Shown here piece after piece: positions 33,939 through 45,656 of a stretch of 64,000 nt of DNA (position 1 is the stretch's first letter; each line of letters opens with the position of its first letter). Where the stretch lies: the NCBI GenBank assembly GCA_009767595.1, contig VSDK01006142.1:502172-566171 (forward strand), in the 5' to 3' direction. The DNA is from Symbiodinium kawagutii. Taxonomy: Eukaryota > Sar > Dinophyceae > Suessiales > Symbiodiniaceae. A program made the position numbers and the translations under genes. The notes beneath the pieces were generated by a model, which saw nothing but the letters and a program-made list of their open reading frames with translations, made no database searches and was not told the DNA's origin.

Positions 33939-34581
33939 AACTTGATCAACCAGCTGTTGAACAGTTTGCGCACGCCAGGTATACAAACAGGTGCGGTTGT
34001 GAACTCCATTGCGAAGTTGTCCAGCCAATCACATCACCAGCCACAATGGTCAACCAGTGCCATTGGATGGCTACGGCTAGACGTGGGTAGTTTCCAAAAG
34101 GATCCAAAAGGATATTGTCAGATCACAGTTTGATAGCTAGCTCTATGTGTCAAAGCTGTGCAAGCCAATCGACATCATTTGACCATCGTTGCAACCCATG
34201 TTTTCTCAAGACAACAGTACGAAAGTTGTCTCAGTGATCTTAGTATCAACATATGAGACTGTTGCGGATGCTACTTGATGATGGTGCAATCCTGGCTGGT
34301 GGAACCAATCTACAGGAGATGAATCCCAATGCAAAATGCTTGAGAGCCCCTCAAGCAAGGACTGATGCTAGTTGAATGATATTGATTCATACTTGTTCAC
34401 CATGGGATGTTCAGATAATGGTTGGATCCTCCCTAGCCGTGCCCCAGCAGCAACAGGGAAACATGAAACGCAATCGGAGCGTTCATGGATAATCCAGCTG
34501 TAAACAAGTCACGTCAAATCAGACAGACTAGTTTAGCCATAGCTTCGGATCCATCATCCAACCTAAGGGTTTTATCCACAT

Positions 34582-34696
34582 GGTGGTTCCTTAAGATAGG
34601 GTACTGCCAGTTATCATCATCCAATTGTTAATCATTTATATCAAATTGTAATATGAAACCAGCTATTTTTGGGGTCCGCCAGTTTAAGAAACATCC
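34582..34696 (+). repeat. M2 element (diverged)
   Basis: GGTGGTTCCTTAAGATAGGG to CAGTTTAAGAAACATCC, 115 bp. Confidence 0.7.
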
Positions 34697-35771
34697 ACAA
34701 AGTAGTTGTTTAACCATTCTTGTTGGTGATTATCCCCTATGATTAGCCATTGAAGTCACCTAGTATTAACACTTGTTTGTTACAAACGACCCCGGCAAAT
34801 ACAGCGCGCCTTGCCTGGTGTACTTTCTTGCCAGCCTCATGAATCCTGGCCGCAAACCAAGGCGTTCTATCTGGTTACCCTGTGAAATTGCTGCGGGGTT
34901 TTATGGTGAGCTGCTTGGCAGGAACTGTTGCATTTGTTTTAGTGTAATTTCGATGCACGTTTGTGGAGGTATTCCAATAGAATCCAATTAGATATTGTTA
35001 GGTGAATGGTTCTTTTGCTTCCCAGTCGCAACCATAAGTTTTGCAAGAAACTTCCAAATGAAAAAGTGCAAGTGTTCATGTAGGTCATGTGTGTGTTGCT
35101 GATTGTCATTCGTGACTTTTTTCTTTTCCCGGAAATCTCAAGGAACGGGTGCTTGCAGAGTTTCCCTACAAAATTCTTGATGGTTTCGAAGGTTGCTTTC
35201 CGTCGCTGGCATGATGTTCACCAAGTTGACCAGTACATGTTGTAGGACTGAAAGTGCCACCTACTTGTCGATGGTCTGATCCCTGTCGTTTCACTGGATG
35301 GATCATTGTTGGTTGTGATCCGTATACGGCTAGAGTGATCATGATGATTGTCCAGTAGTAGATCCTTTCAGAATCCTGGGGCCCACCAAAAAAGATCTCT
35401 GCAGGATCTGTGGAATCAAGGGCTCCTGGTTGGTTACTGGTTAATATGGATGTATAGTTGCTGGTTGTCAATATGTTTCATTCGAACCAAGAAACAGTTT
35501 TGAATTGATCGCCATCATAGGTCAAAATGCGGGCATTTTTTTGACACGGTTCAAAAAAGAAAAACCCTGAGGTCAGTTGAGCCTGGTTATAGTTGCTGGT
35601 TTTTGAGACGCACCAAATTATCGTTATCAGGTGTCTAATTCGGAAGGTCGTAGTGTTTCAGAATCGGTTTGAAAATTTACAATCTACCAGACTATGAACC
35701 AGTTGACGGGTGGTGATGTTGAGCCCAAGCATGGCAGACTACCCAATTTTCATGGTGTTTCCATTGAACAG

Positions 35772-35922
35772 ACTGGTGGCTGGTAACAAGATCACCATCA
35801 ACGATGAGATTCTGATGACATGTGGCGACAACATCACCTCAGGAAACGTGGAGCTCATCGTGAACCGTTGGCCGGAGCATATTGATGCAATCATCAAAAT
35901 GCCGCAGCAACTGAATGGACAG
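35772..35922 (+). CDS. vWD domain, exon 4
   Basis: Acceptor gaacag; the frame reads LVAGNKITINDEILMTCGDN, then ITSGNVELIVNRWPEHIDAI and IKMPQQLNGQ. 'VNRWPEHID..I.MP' is a common vWD strand. The donor is clearly GC: CAG|GCCTGG. Joining to GAT GGC CAC at 37,147 gives QLNGQ-DGHCGNFN, the conserved vWD 'GLCGN(F/Y)(N/D)' block, with no phase change. An extended 5' frame (MADYPIFMVFPLNR) exists but is not needed. Confidence 0.9.
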
Positions 35923-37146
35923 GCCTGGGCGCCCTGGACTCTGAGCCCGGGCTGTCAGCAACCGAAACAGTCTCCCCACAGTAGCAGTTAGCTAACTTGA
36001 GAGAATGCTGAGAGATGGTCACTGGACCAAAGACCTCCGTGCTTCGAACATTCAGCGGTAGCCAACGAAGGCAGCCATGCATGTTGATCATGAGGGTAGG
36101 TGAACATCAGTTGACTCCATTGATGTGATCCCCGAAAAGTCGAAAGAACGTTCGGCTACCTTGATGCATGATATCTTAGAGAATTGGAGTCATTCGTGCC
36201 GAGCTTTGACCCCACAATTCCGAAGCTATGGCCGCTTCATGGGAACGTTTGGCCAATATCAAGGGTCATCAAATGTCTACTGTAGCCAATAAATGCGCTG
36301 CAGTTAAGATCATATGACCAACGTCAAATATGTGTTCAATATGTGTTCCATTGATACTAAGGATATCCTCACATGACAATGGGAAGTCAAAACTCTCACA
36401 GGTTGCGCTGGCATTACTTGCTACATCACTTTGAGGGGTTTGACCTTCATTTGTTGTTGCCTGTCAATATGGGATGATCCATGCCAGTCCATATCAACCA
36501 GCACATTGTTTTTTCACACCACAGCTGTTGTTTCATAGCCCGTGTCTTGTGGGTGTAGTCGGTCGATACATTGACATTCGGTCATTTACCTTCAGACCAT
36601 GAATAAACCATCCCATGAAACAGCGGGAGAGCTCTTACCAGCTGTTTGACATTTGCCCCCAACTTGAGTCAATTGATACTCCAAGCAGATTGTCGTAAGA
36701 GCCGGATCAGTGATGGTTGCAGTACCATACTCAGGCAGATTGAGCTTTGCTATCACTGAGAACTGTGATTTTCCTGGAGCTGTCATGAGCTGTCCATGAA
36801 TACTCTGTACATCTGCAGTTGCCACTTGTGAATTCTGTTTTGCTGTGCGTTGGTGAATACCAATGAATACCATGTATGTACTATGTACCATGTATTCAAA
36901 CAAATGGGTGGTTTTTTAGACTGATATGTGTGCAGAAAAGACAGATCATGTATAAAGTCATGCTTAACACACTTTAGGCTTCCAGTTACCATGATAGTAG
37001 GTAACCAGCTGGTTTCTACCATTGTTGTGACTGGGGTTTGTTACCCACTATAAAGGTAGCTGGAAGGGTAGAGACATTGAAGAAATCCCCATGTTTTGTA
37101 GCCAGATCCAGGACTTTCTCATCGCCATTCGCTGTTGGCGTGCCAG

Positions 37147-37234
37147 GATGGCCACTGTGGGAACTTCAACTTCGACCCTTCGGATGATACCAAGGACGCT
37201 ACTCTGGGGCCCCGGCTGACCGAAGTGAGCCCTG
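37147..37234 (+). CDS. vWD domain, exon 5 (GHCGNFN)
   Basis: Acceptor gtgccag; the frame reads DGHCGNFNFDPSDDTKDATL, then GPRLTEVSP and G. 'G.CGNFN.D..DD' closes the vWD core, with the Asp-rich Ca2+-binding stretch. Two GT donors are possible: GAA|GTGAGC (37,225, stronger) and CCTG|GTGGAT (37,235). The second gives phase 1, which fits the exon at 40,543 (GGT AAC...), so it is used here. Confidence 0.88.
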
Positions 37235-37505
37235 GTGGATTGGTTACAGCTACAGATCGTGATTGCTTCACATGGTTTACCAGCCAGCATTTTCAATGCT
37301 TACCTGAACAGCGCTGTTGATACTCTCAGCCGGTCTCTGGAAGTGACCAGTTTTGTGTCCAGGACCAGATTCTGGAGCGCGGTCTTGGCAACCAGGTGTC
37401 AGATGATGAGAACATTTTTCCTGACAAGGGCCGCTCGGTGAAGGTTCACCTTCCAGTGGAGTTCGAGGAGTTTGCGCATGTGAAATCATGATCAATCACG
37501 CTCAG

Positions 37506-37602
37506 CTGGTTGGTGGTTTCAAACAGTTTTATTTTTCCTAGTAATCATTAACCATTGGTTGGTTGACCAATATTTTTCATAGGGGTTCAAATCACCAACC
37601 AG
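37506..37602 (+). repeat. M1 element (reference copy)
   Basis: 97 bp. Ends CTGGTTGGTGGTTTCAAAC and ATCACCAACCAG, interior TTTTCCTAGTAATCATTAAC and GGTTGGTTGACCAATATTTT. TCAG precedes and follows it, a possible 4-bp target duplication. It has no coding capacity and looks like a non-autonomous MITE in the intron after the vWD domain. Confidence 0.85.
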
Positions 37603-37659
37603 TCAGTGGTTTGATGGTGAATGGATTGCATAAGTGATCATCCCTCTCTTTTTGGGGAA

Positions 37660-38110
37660 ACGGAAACCTTGCGACACCGACTTGTGCCTTAGAATCGGGT
37701 TCCTTCTTGCCATCTTGACAGACCGAATGGTATGCGTTTATTGAAGCCTTCCACTTGTGAAGGATTCACTCTAGGTGATGGTTCCTGGTATGGAAGGCCG
37801 TTACTGGGCACCGATCTTATACTTATTGGCTGAGGTTTGTTCCCGTGAGCACTAGGGTGCTGGGTTTCCAAGCATGGCTAGGTAGAAACCGGGCAGCGGC
37901 TGGCGGTGGTGCCAAGCCAGTCGAGCTCTAGGGCCGGGCCCCATACCATGGTGAGGTCCCGAGGAGCAACCGGAATGGATCGCAGCAGCGGCTGAAAAAA
38001 GCTTGGCAGACTGCCGGGCGGAGGTGGGGCTGTTTAGCTGGCTGCTTGGGAGCGATGAGCTAAGCAGGTCGGGGGTATACTCGTCCTTTGGAGGGGGGTG
38101 CTACTGAGCC
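37660..38110. other. GC-rich non-coding block
   Basis: About 450 bp of distinct composition directly after an M1 element, rich in GGGCC, CCGGGC and GCAGCGGC words with internal inverted repeats (GGGCCGGGCCC, CAGCGGCTG). No long open frame, no tRNA A/B boxes, and no convincing match to snRNA or SRP RNA from memory. It may be a structured RNA gene or a dispersed repeat. Confidence 0.4.
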
Positions 38111-38213
38111 AGTGGCCAGCAACCAAATTGTAGTTGAAATCGTTGGATAAATGGTTGATGATGGTTGTGGACAGCAAAGGTTGGTGATTGTTAAACAATT
38201 ATGTAACCGTATA

Positions 38214-38250
<37 letters not shown>

Positions 38251-40542
38251 TATATTATATATAAATGTATTATGTACATTTAAATCAACGTGTCCACCCA
38301 GTAAACTAATTGCGGCCAGACCGAAGGTTGCCCTTATCAAGCCACATTTTCTAAGGTGGTATTAAGAGTACCCACATTTCTGAGCACTGGTACATGTGAA
38401 TCACGTATGAACCATTTGTTTTTCACAAGGTTTGACAAACTGTGTCAGTGGTCATATGGTGAATGAATTACATGATTAACCAGAACCGGTGTGGTCAGGA
38501 ACACTTGTAGTGAACATGTAAGTTGTTTGATTCTTTGTTTCCTGGATTCCAAGGAGAACCCAACCCATTGTGGTCAGAACACACAGGCTTGATGATGATG
38601 GATTATGAGAGTCCTCATCCCGATTGTTTTTCATCATCAGCAGCATGTTCGACATGTTCCTCAAGAAAAACAGGATGTTTGAAATCATCATAGTCACAGT
38701 CACCAATACGATCTGAACCATCAGCATCAGTCCATAGCGTATGGTCACTGTACCTAGCATGTGGGAAACCTACATTCTTCCGCTTTTCCTAGTAATGGGA
38801 AGAATTCTCACGGGTAAACACACTTCATAGCTACATATGTTTTCCTGCATTTGCGTCGTCAATGTGAAGCGCTAGGTCCAACAGATGTACCCCAGGAGTC
38901 ACCAATCACATGACTTGGGACGTGATATCAAGGTGGTATTTTGCCCTGCCATGTATGAGAGCTGCAATCAGACGTACAGTGCTTTGTTGACTACTTTGCA
39001 CATTGAACCTATCAGCTATTCTTAGTTATGGTCAATGTCGATGGTCTATAAATCATCAAGAAGGGATGGTAGTCTAATTGGTTGAGAGCGAGATTACAAG
39101 AAAACCAGAAACAATATGTCACCTAATGGCGCCCAATGATGGATGCGAGCGGTCTATGGTAGTTGTGATGATACTATGTCACTATATGACTATTTAATTG
39201 CCTTCAAATCCCCTTTATGGGGCGGCAAGCCAAAGACAAGAAAATCCACTCCAACCCCCTGGCCCCACGAGGTGCAAGCGAAGGCAAAGTCAACCTGTGA
39301 AGCAATGATGACTGCAGAAGGTGATGCCAGTCGCTAAGCAAGCATCAAGGAAGCATACTCGAATCACCAATGAGCCAACATGATAGCAATTCCTTTACCA
39401 GTACAAATCAGCAGCCATTGTTCATGGCTGGGTAAGCATGGTTTCCTTGGTTGATCCATGTTGTTTGGATCCTCGTTTTCACTCAGAAGTGTGTCAGGAT
39501 TTTGTGGATTTCACGTGGGTTTTGCACCTGAAAACTGATGTCGCCAACCCCCTCCCAGACGCCTGGGCTTGGAACGAATGTTTTTTTGGCGAAGTTTCAG
39601 GTCACTTTCCAACGAAAACCAATGACAATGGTAGTATCGCTGCTTGGTGGATGGCTGGTTCGTGGTTTTCAATAGTTTCTATTTCCGTATACTTGGATAC
39701 TGGGATGCGCATCCCCACGTAGAGACTGGTTACTCACCATGTTTATAGTGTTTATAGTTATAAAACTGCAAGGTAGGTTACTAACCAATTACCTTCAAGG
39801 TAGGTTACTAACCATGTTACTAACTGTGTTGGAACCTACTCTGCAGGTCTACTTGCCATCGCTATGCCGTCCTCAGCTGAACATCCAAGTACAGTAGTCT
39901 TAGAGACCACCTGAAAAAATCACGTTTTCCCGTCATGGGAGGACCCCATCAGTCCAGCCCAGGAGACCCTGTGTGGTGATACAAATGAACATAATATTTG
40001 TGCTTCTGACATGTTCATCGACACTCATCCCCATGTGTTCTCATAACATGTTTTTACTGTATATGTAGATATTTTTTATAGGATACATGTGTATATATAT
40101 ATATGTATATACTTACATGGATGTATAGCTATTGGATAGCTTGATTATGGTTCATATGGGGAAGGGTCAAGCTACAAATCATGCAACAACGTAGGTGGAG
40201 GGAAGCATATGGGGAGAACAATCATGTTGAACCACAACTGTCAGTGATGGCCGAGAGTGTAATCTTATTGAAGGAATCAGAGATTTAGGGAATGACCATG
40301 AACTAGGGATTGCCACCTACCTCATAGGGCTACTTGGCATGGTCATATCCCAGTTATAACCCCAGGTTATTTTAAAGAATGCTGCTTTCGAAGCACTGAG
40401 ATGCACGCAGATACATAGAACATCCCCTGGCAAGGCCAACTGGCGAGCCAATTCGTTAGCTTCAACTGATGGTTGGATCATGGGGCCCTGTCACCATGAT
40501 GCCAACCCTTGGGTCGACCCGGCTGGCACTTGGAGCCACCAG
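38111..40542. other. intron sequence, nothing assigned
   Basis: Contains a TA tract (38,210-38,272), scattered GGTTACTAACC-type short repeats (39.77-39.84 kb) and no convincing exon. It lies between the last vWD exon and the C8-like exon. Confidence 0.5.
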
Positions 40543-40652
40543 GTAACACTCATACCTTGGAAACCTGCATGTTTGACTACTGCTTCGCTGGCAAAGACTT
40601 CGCGGCTGAAGATGCCATCGTGATCCATGAGGACCAGGAAGCTGCGGAAGCA
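40543..40652 (+). CDS. cysteine-rich C8-like exon after vWD
   Basis: Acceptor ccaccag; the frame reads NTHTLETCMFDYCFAGKDFA, then AEDAIVIHEDQEAAEA. 'C.FD.CF.G..FA..DA' resembles the cysteine-rich segment (C8-like) that follows vWD domains in extracellular proteins. GT completes Gly with the preceding exon. The 3' end is unclear: GC donors at about 40,641 or 40,650, or GT at 40,620. It is the last exon that can be tied to the gene by domain logic. Confidence 0.75.
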
Positions 40653-40999
40653 TGACAGCAGATCCTTGGTGAGGAGACAGCACCTGTGTTTGGTGGCCCT
40701 GAAAATGTTGGAGGACAGGGAATCAAAAGACAATTGCGGATGGAGAATATTGCAAACACACTGCGGTATGGGTATATGATAAAGAAACGAGCATGAGGGT
40801 AGGTGCATGCGCTGGTCCATCCATGCATATGTATCCGGAATACTCAGTACATGTCTAGGTACATGTGTGAATGTAAAACGTGTTTGGTGAGAAGAGGATC
40901 AGGTATGTTACACAGTCGCTCCGGAACTGGACCTCCAATGCCTGGGTCAGATCGGCAACTTACCATAATGAGCCAGGAATAGAACGCCTGTAGTAGGAA

Positions 41000-41148
41000 T
41001 GGAACGCCTGTAGTAGCAGTAGTAGCAGTAGGAGTAAGAGAAGGAGCCATCGCTGATGCAGTAACCGTAATTAGTAGCAGCAGTAGCACTAGCAATAGCA
41101 CTAGTCGTAGCAGTAGCAGCACCAGCAGCAACACAGTAGTAGTAGAGG
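41000..41148. repeat. AGTAGC/AGTAGCAGC repeat tract
   Basis: Degenerate (AGTAGCAGT)n over ~150 bp. Open frames on both strands are composition artefacts. Confidence 0.85.
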
Positions 41149-41256
41149 TGCCCTTCAGTGTGGCAAGTTGAGGTCCTGAGTGATGGAAGACCCATCATTG
41201 CTGCCAATGAGCCATCAGTGCTAGCTGAAATTCGCCCACAGGGATGCATTCTACAG

Positions 41257-41300
41257 CCTTGGAATTCAACCGTGCATACGCTTTTGTGGTGGATGCGGTC
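41257..41300 (+). CDS. weak candidate exon
   Basis: Acceptor ctacag, then a frame reading LEFNRAYAFVVDAV to GTC|GTGCTC. Short and unrecognised. It is placed after the C8-like exon on the same strand. Confidence 0.3.
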
Positions 41301-41330
41301 GTGCTCCGCAACTCGGTCCGACCGCGGAGC
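41295..41330 (+). other. overlapping GC stems (pseudoknot-like)
   Basis: GCGGTCG (41,295) pairs with CGACCGC (41,319), and GCTCC (41,303) pairs with GGAGC (41,326). The two stems interleave as in a pseudoknot. Function unknown. Confidence 0.3.
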
Positions 41331-42618
41331 CTAGTATCGCGCTTGTAAAGCATGGCGCTGCCACTGGCGAACACAATTCACCTGTGCCACCTTTCATCTG
41401 GAGGTTACAAGACCTGCTTGCCACCAAACTGAAACCAACAACATCCTACAGGGATGATATGAGGCTGTCAGTACCAGCCATTGTGGGAGCGGTTTCATGC
41501 TACATGATCATCAACAACATGTTTGTTTTCTAATATATTTTATGTGTATGCAGCTGTGTTGTGCGTGCAGATCAACACACACACAACCATAATTAGGACG
41601 ATGATTGTCAGTTGCCTATTAGCACTCTGAATGGCACATGGCGTTTTTTACAGTACTTGTTTACCCGTTGCTGTTGGTAATTATCCCTTACTAATCATTG
41701 TAATTCCCAATAAATCCGTCATTTGAGCAACAGTAACGATTTTCCAACAGTTTGAAGGGATAATGAAGCTATTACGCCTTAACTGTATCTATTTGGCTAT
41801 TTAATCTATCATTTGCTTACCATAGCCACTTGAATCTATTTTAATCAGTTTTTTTCTATCTGGCCTCCGGGCACTTGGGCACCAAAACTATGTTGGAACT
41901 CAAATAGCGGTCAACATGAAATACGATAAGGTGATAATCATGGGATATCAAGATATATCAACAATCCAGACATATCCAGACCTATTGGTATAACTTTTGA
42001 TTTTATCTTCAATACATTGGTTTATTTCATACCTGTTCGTTTGATATTGGCATTCCCTTAATGGATCCCAGACAGGTAGATCGATCTCTCGAAGAAATCG
42101 TCAAAATACCACTGGTTTTTGAACCTCGATGAGAGGCCGGTCCATGCGCCGGTGAACTAGGCCGAAGCCAATTTCTACATTCGGGTGGCTTTTGGTGCAT
42201 CTTCCACAACGGAAGACATGTATGCAGAAGCCAGCTGAATTGCTAGCTGGTGCATCGATGATGCATTTTGGAATCAAAAAGCTGCAGCCAGGATGTAGCT
42301 CGGTGGGTTTCTTCGGAAGTGATGGCCCAGAGTTACCTGGAAAGCTGGCAGAACAACTGGTTGAGCTACATAAAAAGCTATGTTGTTATTTAGAAGGTCT
42401 TTTCGGCAAAAATGCAATCTTTGAGGGTTCCACTAATTTACCTACTCAATGACACCAACGTAGTTAAATATACTATGCGTCGAGTATTTGTGCAAATAAT
42501 ATGCTGAGTTCCATGTCACTGGGTGCGATCCAATCTTGCTCTCCAACGAGGTTTAAGCGAGCAATGCCTGAGAGCAGCAAGATGATTAGTTAGACCATTG
42601 AATGACTCACTTATGCAC

Positions 42619-42722
42619 TGGTTTCTTAAAATGGGGGTGCCCCCAAATCATAATCATCCTTTATAGTAATCATTAAATCAATAAACCCACCATTTTGAGG
42701 GTTCCCTATTTTGACAACCACC
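42619..42722 (+). repeat. M2 element
   Basis: TGGTTTCTTAAAATGGGGGT to CCTATTTTGACAACCACC, 104 bp. Confidence 0.75.
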
Positions 42723-42747
42723 ATGTACTGCTGATGTGTTCAAGCTA

Positions 42748-42827
42748 TTTTTTTCCCATGGGATTCTTCACAAATGGTTGGTTGACTATTGTTCATGGGT
42801 TTGAAATGATTTGAAACCGCCAGCCAG
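42748..42827 (+). repeat. M1 element, left end lost
   Basis: TTTTTCCCATGGGATTCTTC, AAATGGTTGGTTGACTATTG and GAAACCGCCAGCCAG. It lies only 25 bp after an M2 element. Confidence 0.65.
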
Positions 42828-43606
42828 TATATGGTTCAGTGTTCTGACACGTCATGACTTTGCATTTTTCCATCAAAATACACGAGGACATCTCATTCAT
42901 CATCCTTTAGATCCATGATCACAACGTTTCTTAGTCATTTCCCCGTTTCAAGCCATTAAAAAAGGTAGCTCCATGGTCCGTATGGCTTTGGAAACAGCCG
43001 AGTTTTAGTGGTTCGTTCGATGGCTCAGAATGGATCTGTAACCCCAGTGCTTGTAGCTGAGTGGTGAGATTTACCACGAGTGTGAGGATTCACGCCTCAT
43101 AGAGGTCCTTGGTTACTTCCCGGTACAGTAAGCCACGGCTGCACATCCAAGTTGTATACTACCAATGACACTATCAATAAGGGTAAAGACTAATGATTGA
43201 TACTGATTGAAGCTATTGACAGCGGAATCGTGATACTACTGACTTAAGCGTGGTGAATCATGGCTGATTGCTGATGGTAATGGCAATGTGTGAGCAGTTG
43301 CCAGTTGATTTGATTCGCACTCTGGTAGATTCACCTGGCAATGGAAAACCAACGTTTCCACATGTGTTTTTTCCCAGGTTTTCCCTGTCAGTTTTGGTGA
43401 TTTTCCTGTTCAGGGGAGCATCCATGAAACGACAATGCTGGTTTTCAGTTGCCCAAATCTTTTCACCTGGAGCCATCAGTTCAGCCCTTCGCTTCCCCCA
43501 AGGTTCTGAGGGTGAATTTGAAGAGGCAGCGAAACCTGGCCTGGGCTGGAAAATGTCAGGCATGTAGATTTTTGCAAGCATCAACCTGTATCAATCATCA
43601 AACAAC

Positions 43607-43682
43607 CGGTTGATATTGGTTCCTGTTGGTTGATATTGGTTGATATTGGTTGATATTGGTTGATATTGGTTGATATTGATTG
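43607..43682. repeat. 10-bp tandem repeat (GGTTGATATT)n
   Basis: Five perfect adjacent units plus two slightly separated ones. The last unit is GGTTGATATTGATT. Confidence 0.92.
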
Positions 43683-43889
43683 GATTCATGATTAACATCA
43701 GTTGATACTGGTTGGGATCGGTGCATCTACCTGTATCATGATTTTAGTCGATGTCGGTTGATACTGCCTAGCAATTAACTGTAGTATACTTTGTAGCGTC
43801 ACTGAATGGCACCCCCGAAAAAATGTCGGTTTCCCTGACAATACTGCTGGGTACCACCGTTTCGCCCTATTTAGATGCAGAAAATATAA

Positions 43890-43976
43890 GGTGGTTTCTC
43901 AACATAGGGAGCCCCAAACATGGCTGGTTTATTATAAATGAATGATTTGGGGGTACCCCTATTTTGAGAAACACGC
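43890..43976 (-). repeat. M2 element, inverted interior
   Basis: GGTGGTTTCTCAACATAGGG to TACCCCTATTTTGAGAAACA. The GATTTGGGGGTACCCC side, elsewhere at the left, is here at the right, so this copy is in the opposite orientation. Confidence 0.8.
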
Positions 43977-44362
43977 ATAAACCCATATTTGTTATTTGGT
44001 TCTGTGTGTGTGTGTGTATGCTACTTAATTACTAGTTTCGGGTATCAACCAGTGGCTCCGGTATTTCCTCAGTTAGCTTCCACCCCTTGGAAGGTGCTTG
44101 GAAACCGGGCACAACCAGACAAGCAGATGTGGCCATTGGTTGAGATTTTTTGCTGATAGTACTGGCTTATCATTAGTACTGGCGAGGCAGTTGCTACCAT
44201 TCGCACTGGCTTATCATGGTCTATATTGGTTAATGTATGTTGATCTTGAGATTTTTGTCGATGCAACCCAAAAAGCGACCCATGGATTGGGAGCATCTTT
44301 GGATGACTGATCTTGTTGACTTGCTGTGCACTTTGCGAACCATTGGCCTGACAGGCAAACAA

Positions 44363-44460
44363 CTGGTTGGTTGTTTTGAACTTTCTTTGTTTTCCTTTAT
44401 ATTCCCAAACAATTAGTTGGTTGACTAATATTTTTGAAGGGGGTTGAAACCAGCAACCAG
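44363..44460 (+). repeat. M1 element
   Basis: 98 bp, CTGGTTGGTTGTTTTGAAC to GAAACCAGCAACCAG. It is flanked on both sides by ACAA, a possible 4-bp target-site duplication. Confidence 0.85.
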
Positions 44461-45037
44461 ACAATTTCGAGTTGTGTTTCAGTTCGCACTATTCAGTCGA
44501 TACTGAGGGTAACAGGCTTCGCAAGATAGCACTATATCCCTTGATTTCTGATGAAACGGCTCATGTGGTGAAACCTCAGTTACTGGTTTGCGATAGCAGC
44601 GAAGTTGCGTGTATTAGTGGACGGCCTTCATTTTCTCGGAATTGATACGTTTCCTCAGTCCCAATGTTGAACCAATCAATGGCCACGAATACGATGAAGT
44701 ACATTGAGTCACCACGTTTGACGAATCTTGAGGAAGGATATACTGTACATGATAAAATTGTTTGAAGCTGTTTTTTTTTTTTACAGGTACGCACTGGTTG
44801 AAACATTTTTTAATTCAAAGTTGTCAACGTTGCTGACCATTTGTCATTGTGATGGCCCCGACCTCACAATATCTGATGCCCCTAGGGTGTTTTACAGACC
44901 TTGTAATTGAAAATCTAACTACATGTTTTTATACTTATACATATACACATATACGCACAGTGTTACAGAAGTATTGTTTGCCATTCCACTTACGAAGCCT
45001 TTGTTCACCAACGATTTCACCAGCGGACCGGTGGCAG

Positions 45038-45150
45038 GTTGTTGGTGGAAACTTCTTCTGTGCCGATATCATGGCGCGCAGATGTGTCGAGGCACCGGCT
45101 GGGTTTCAGTGGGGAGAAAGCTCAATATTTTGGAGAAGTTGCGCTTTTTA
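45038..45150 (+). CDS. weak candidate exon
   Basis: Acceptor gtggcag. Two + strand frames look coding-like (VVGGNFFCADIMARRCVEAP, or VETSSVPISWRADVSRHRLG followed by FSGEKAQYFGEVALF), so the frame cannot be chosen by eye. No family is recognised. Confidence 0.3.
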
Positions 45151-45257
45151 CAAGGGAAATATGGACAAATACGTGACAAAGTCACAAAGATGCGCCCTCC
45201 GATTCATTGGTCAATGTGAACTACAGTTTTTAAACTGCATTCATAGTCAAGTTTATA

Positions 45258-45311
45258 GGATAGTTGGTTGCCCCACTAATATTTCTCCTAGGGCTTGAAA
45301 CCACCAACCAG
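45258..45311 (+). repeat. M1 element, right half
   Basis: GGATAGTTGGTTGCCC, CTAATATTTCTCCTAGGG and CTTGAAACCACCAACCAG. Confidence 0.65.
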
Positions 45312-45656
45312 TGATTTATCTTAGCTGTAAGACCTTCCAGTGATAGCGATCAGCCCATCATGGGGAATGAAGATACGTTCATATCGGAAACCATTAAGAT
45401 GGAAAGGACATTGATGGGTGATTCCGGTGATTCCCACAGGATACTTGGACACTCATGAACGATCATGGACGGATTTAGCAACCAACCGCAGGTACTTTCC
45501 GAAGAAGAGTATCTGTGAACTCTGTTGGTTGTCATCAAAAATTAGATTTGATGACTTTTGGTTACCAAACATGATAACGAACACTGACTTGCTGACCCCA
45601 TGGTTACCATCAAAATATTAGATTTGTCTCCTGGTTACCACCAATGATAACAAATA

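Noticed and set aside
37860-38050. Possible SRP RNA (words like ATGGTGAGGTCCCGAGGAGC)
   Set aside because: No clear helix 8 GGAA/GCAG symmetric loop or Alu-domain motif; left as an unknown GC-rich block.
39062-39095. tRNA-like A box (GGTAGTCTAATTGGTTGAGA)
   Set aside because: No B box, anticodon arm or acceptor pairing follows; no tRNA can be built.
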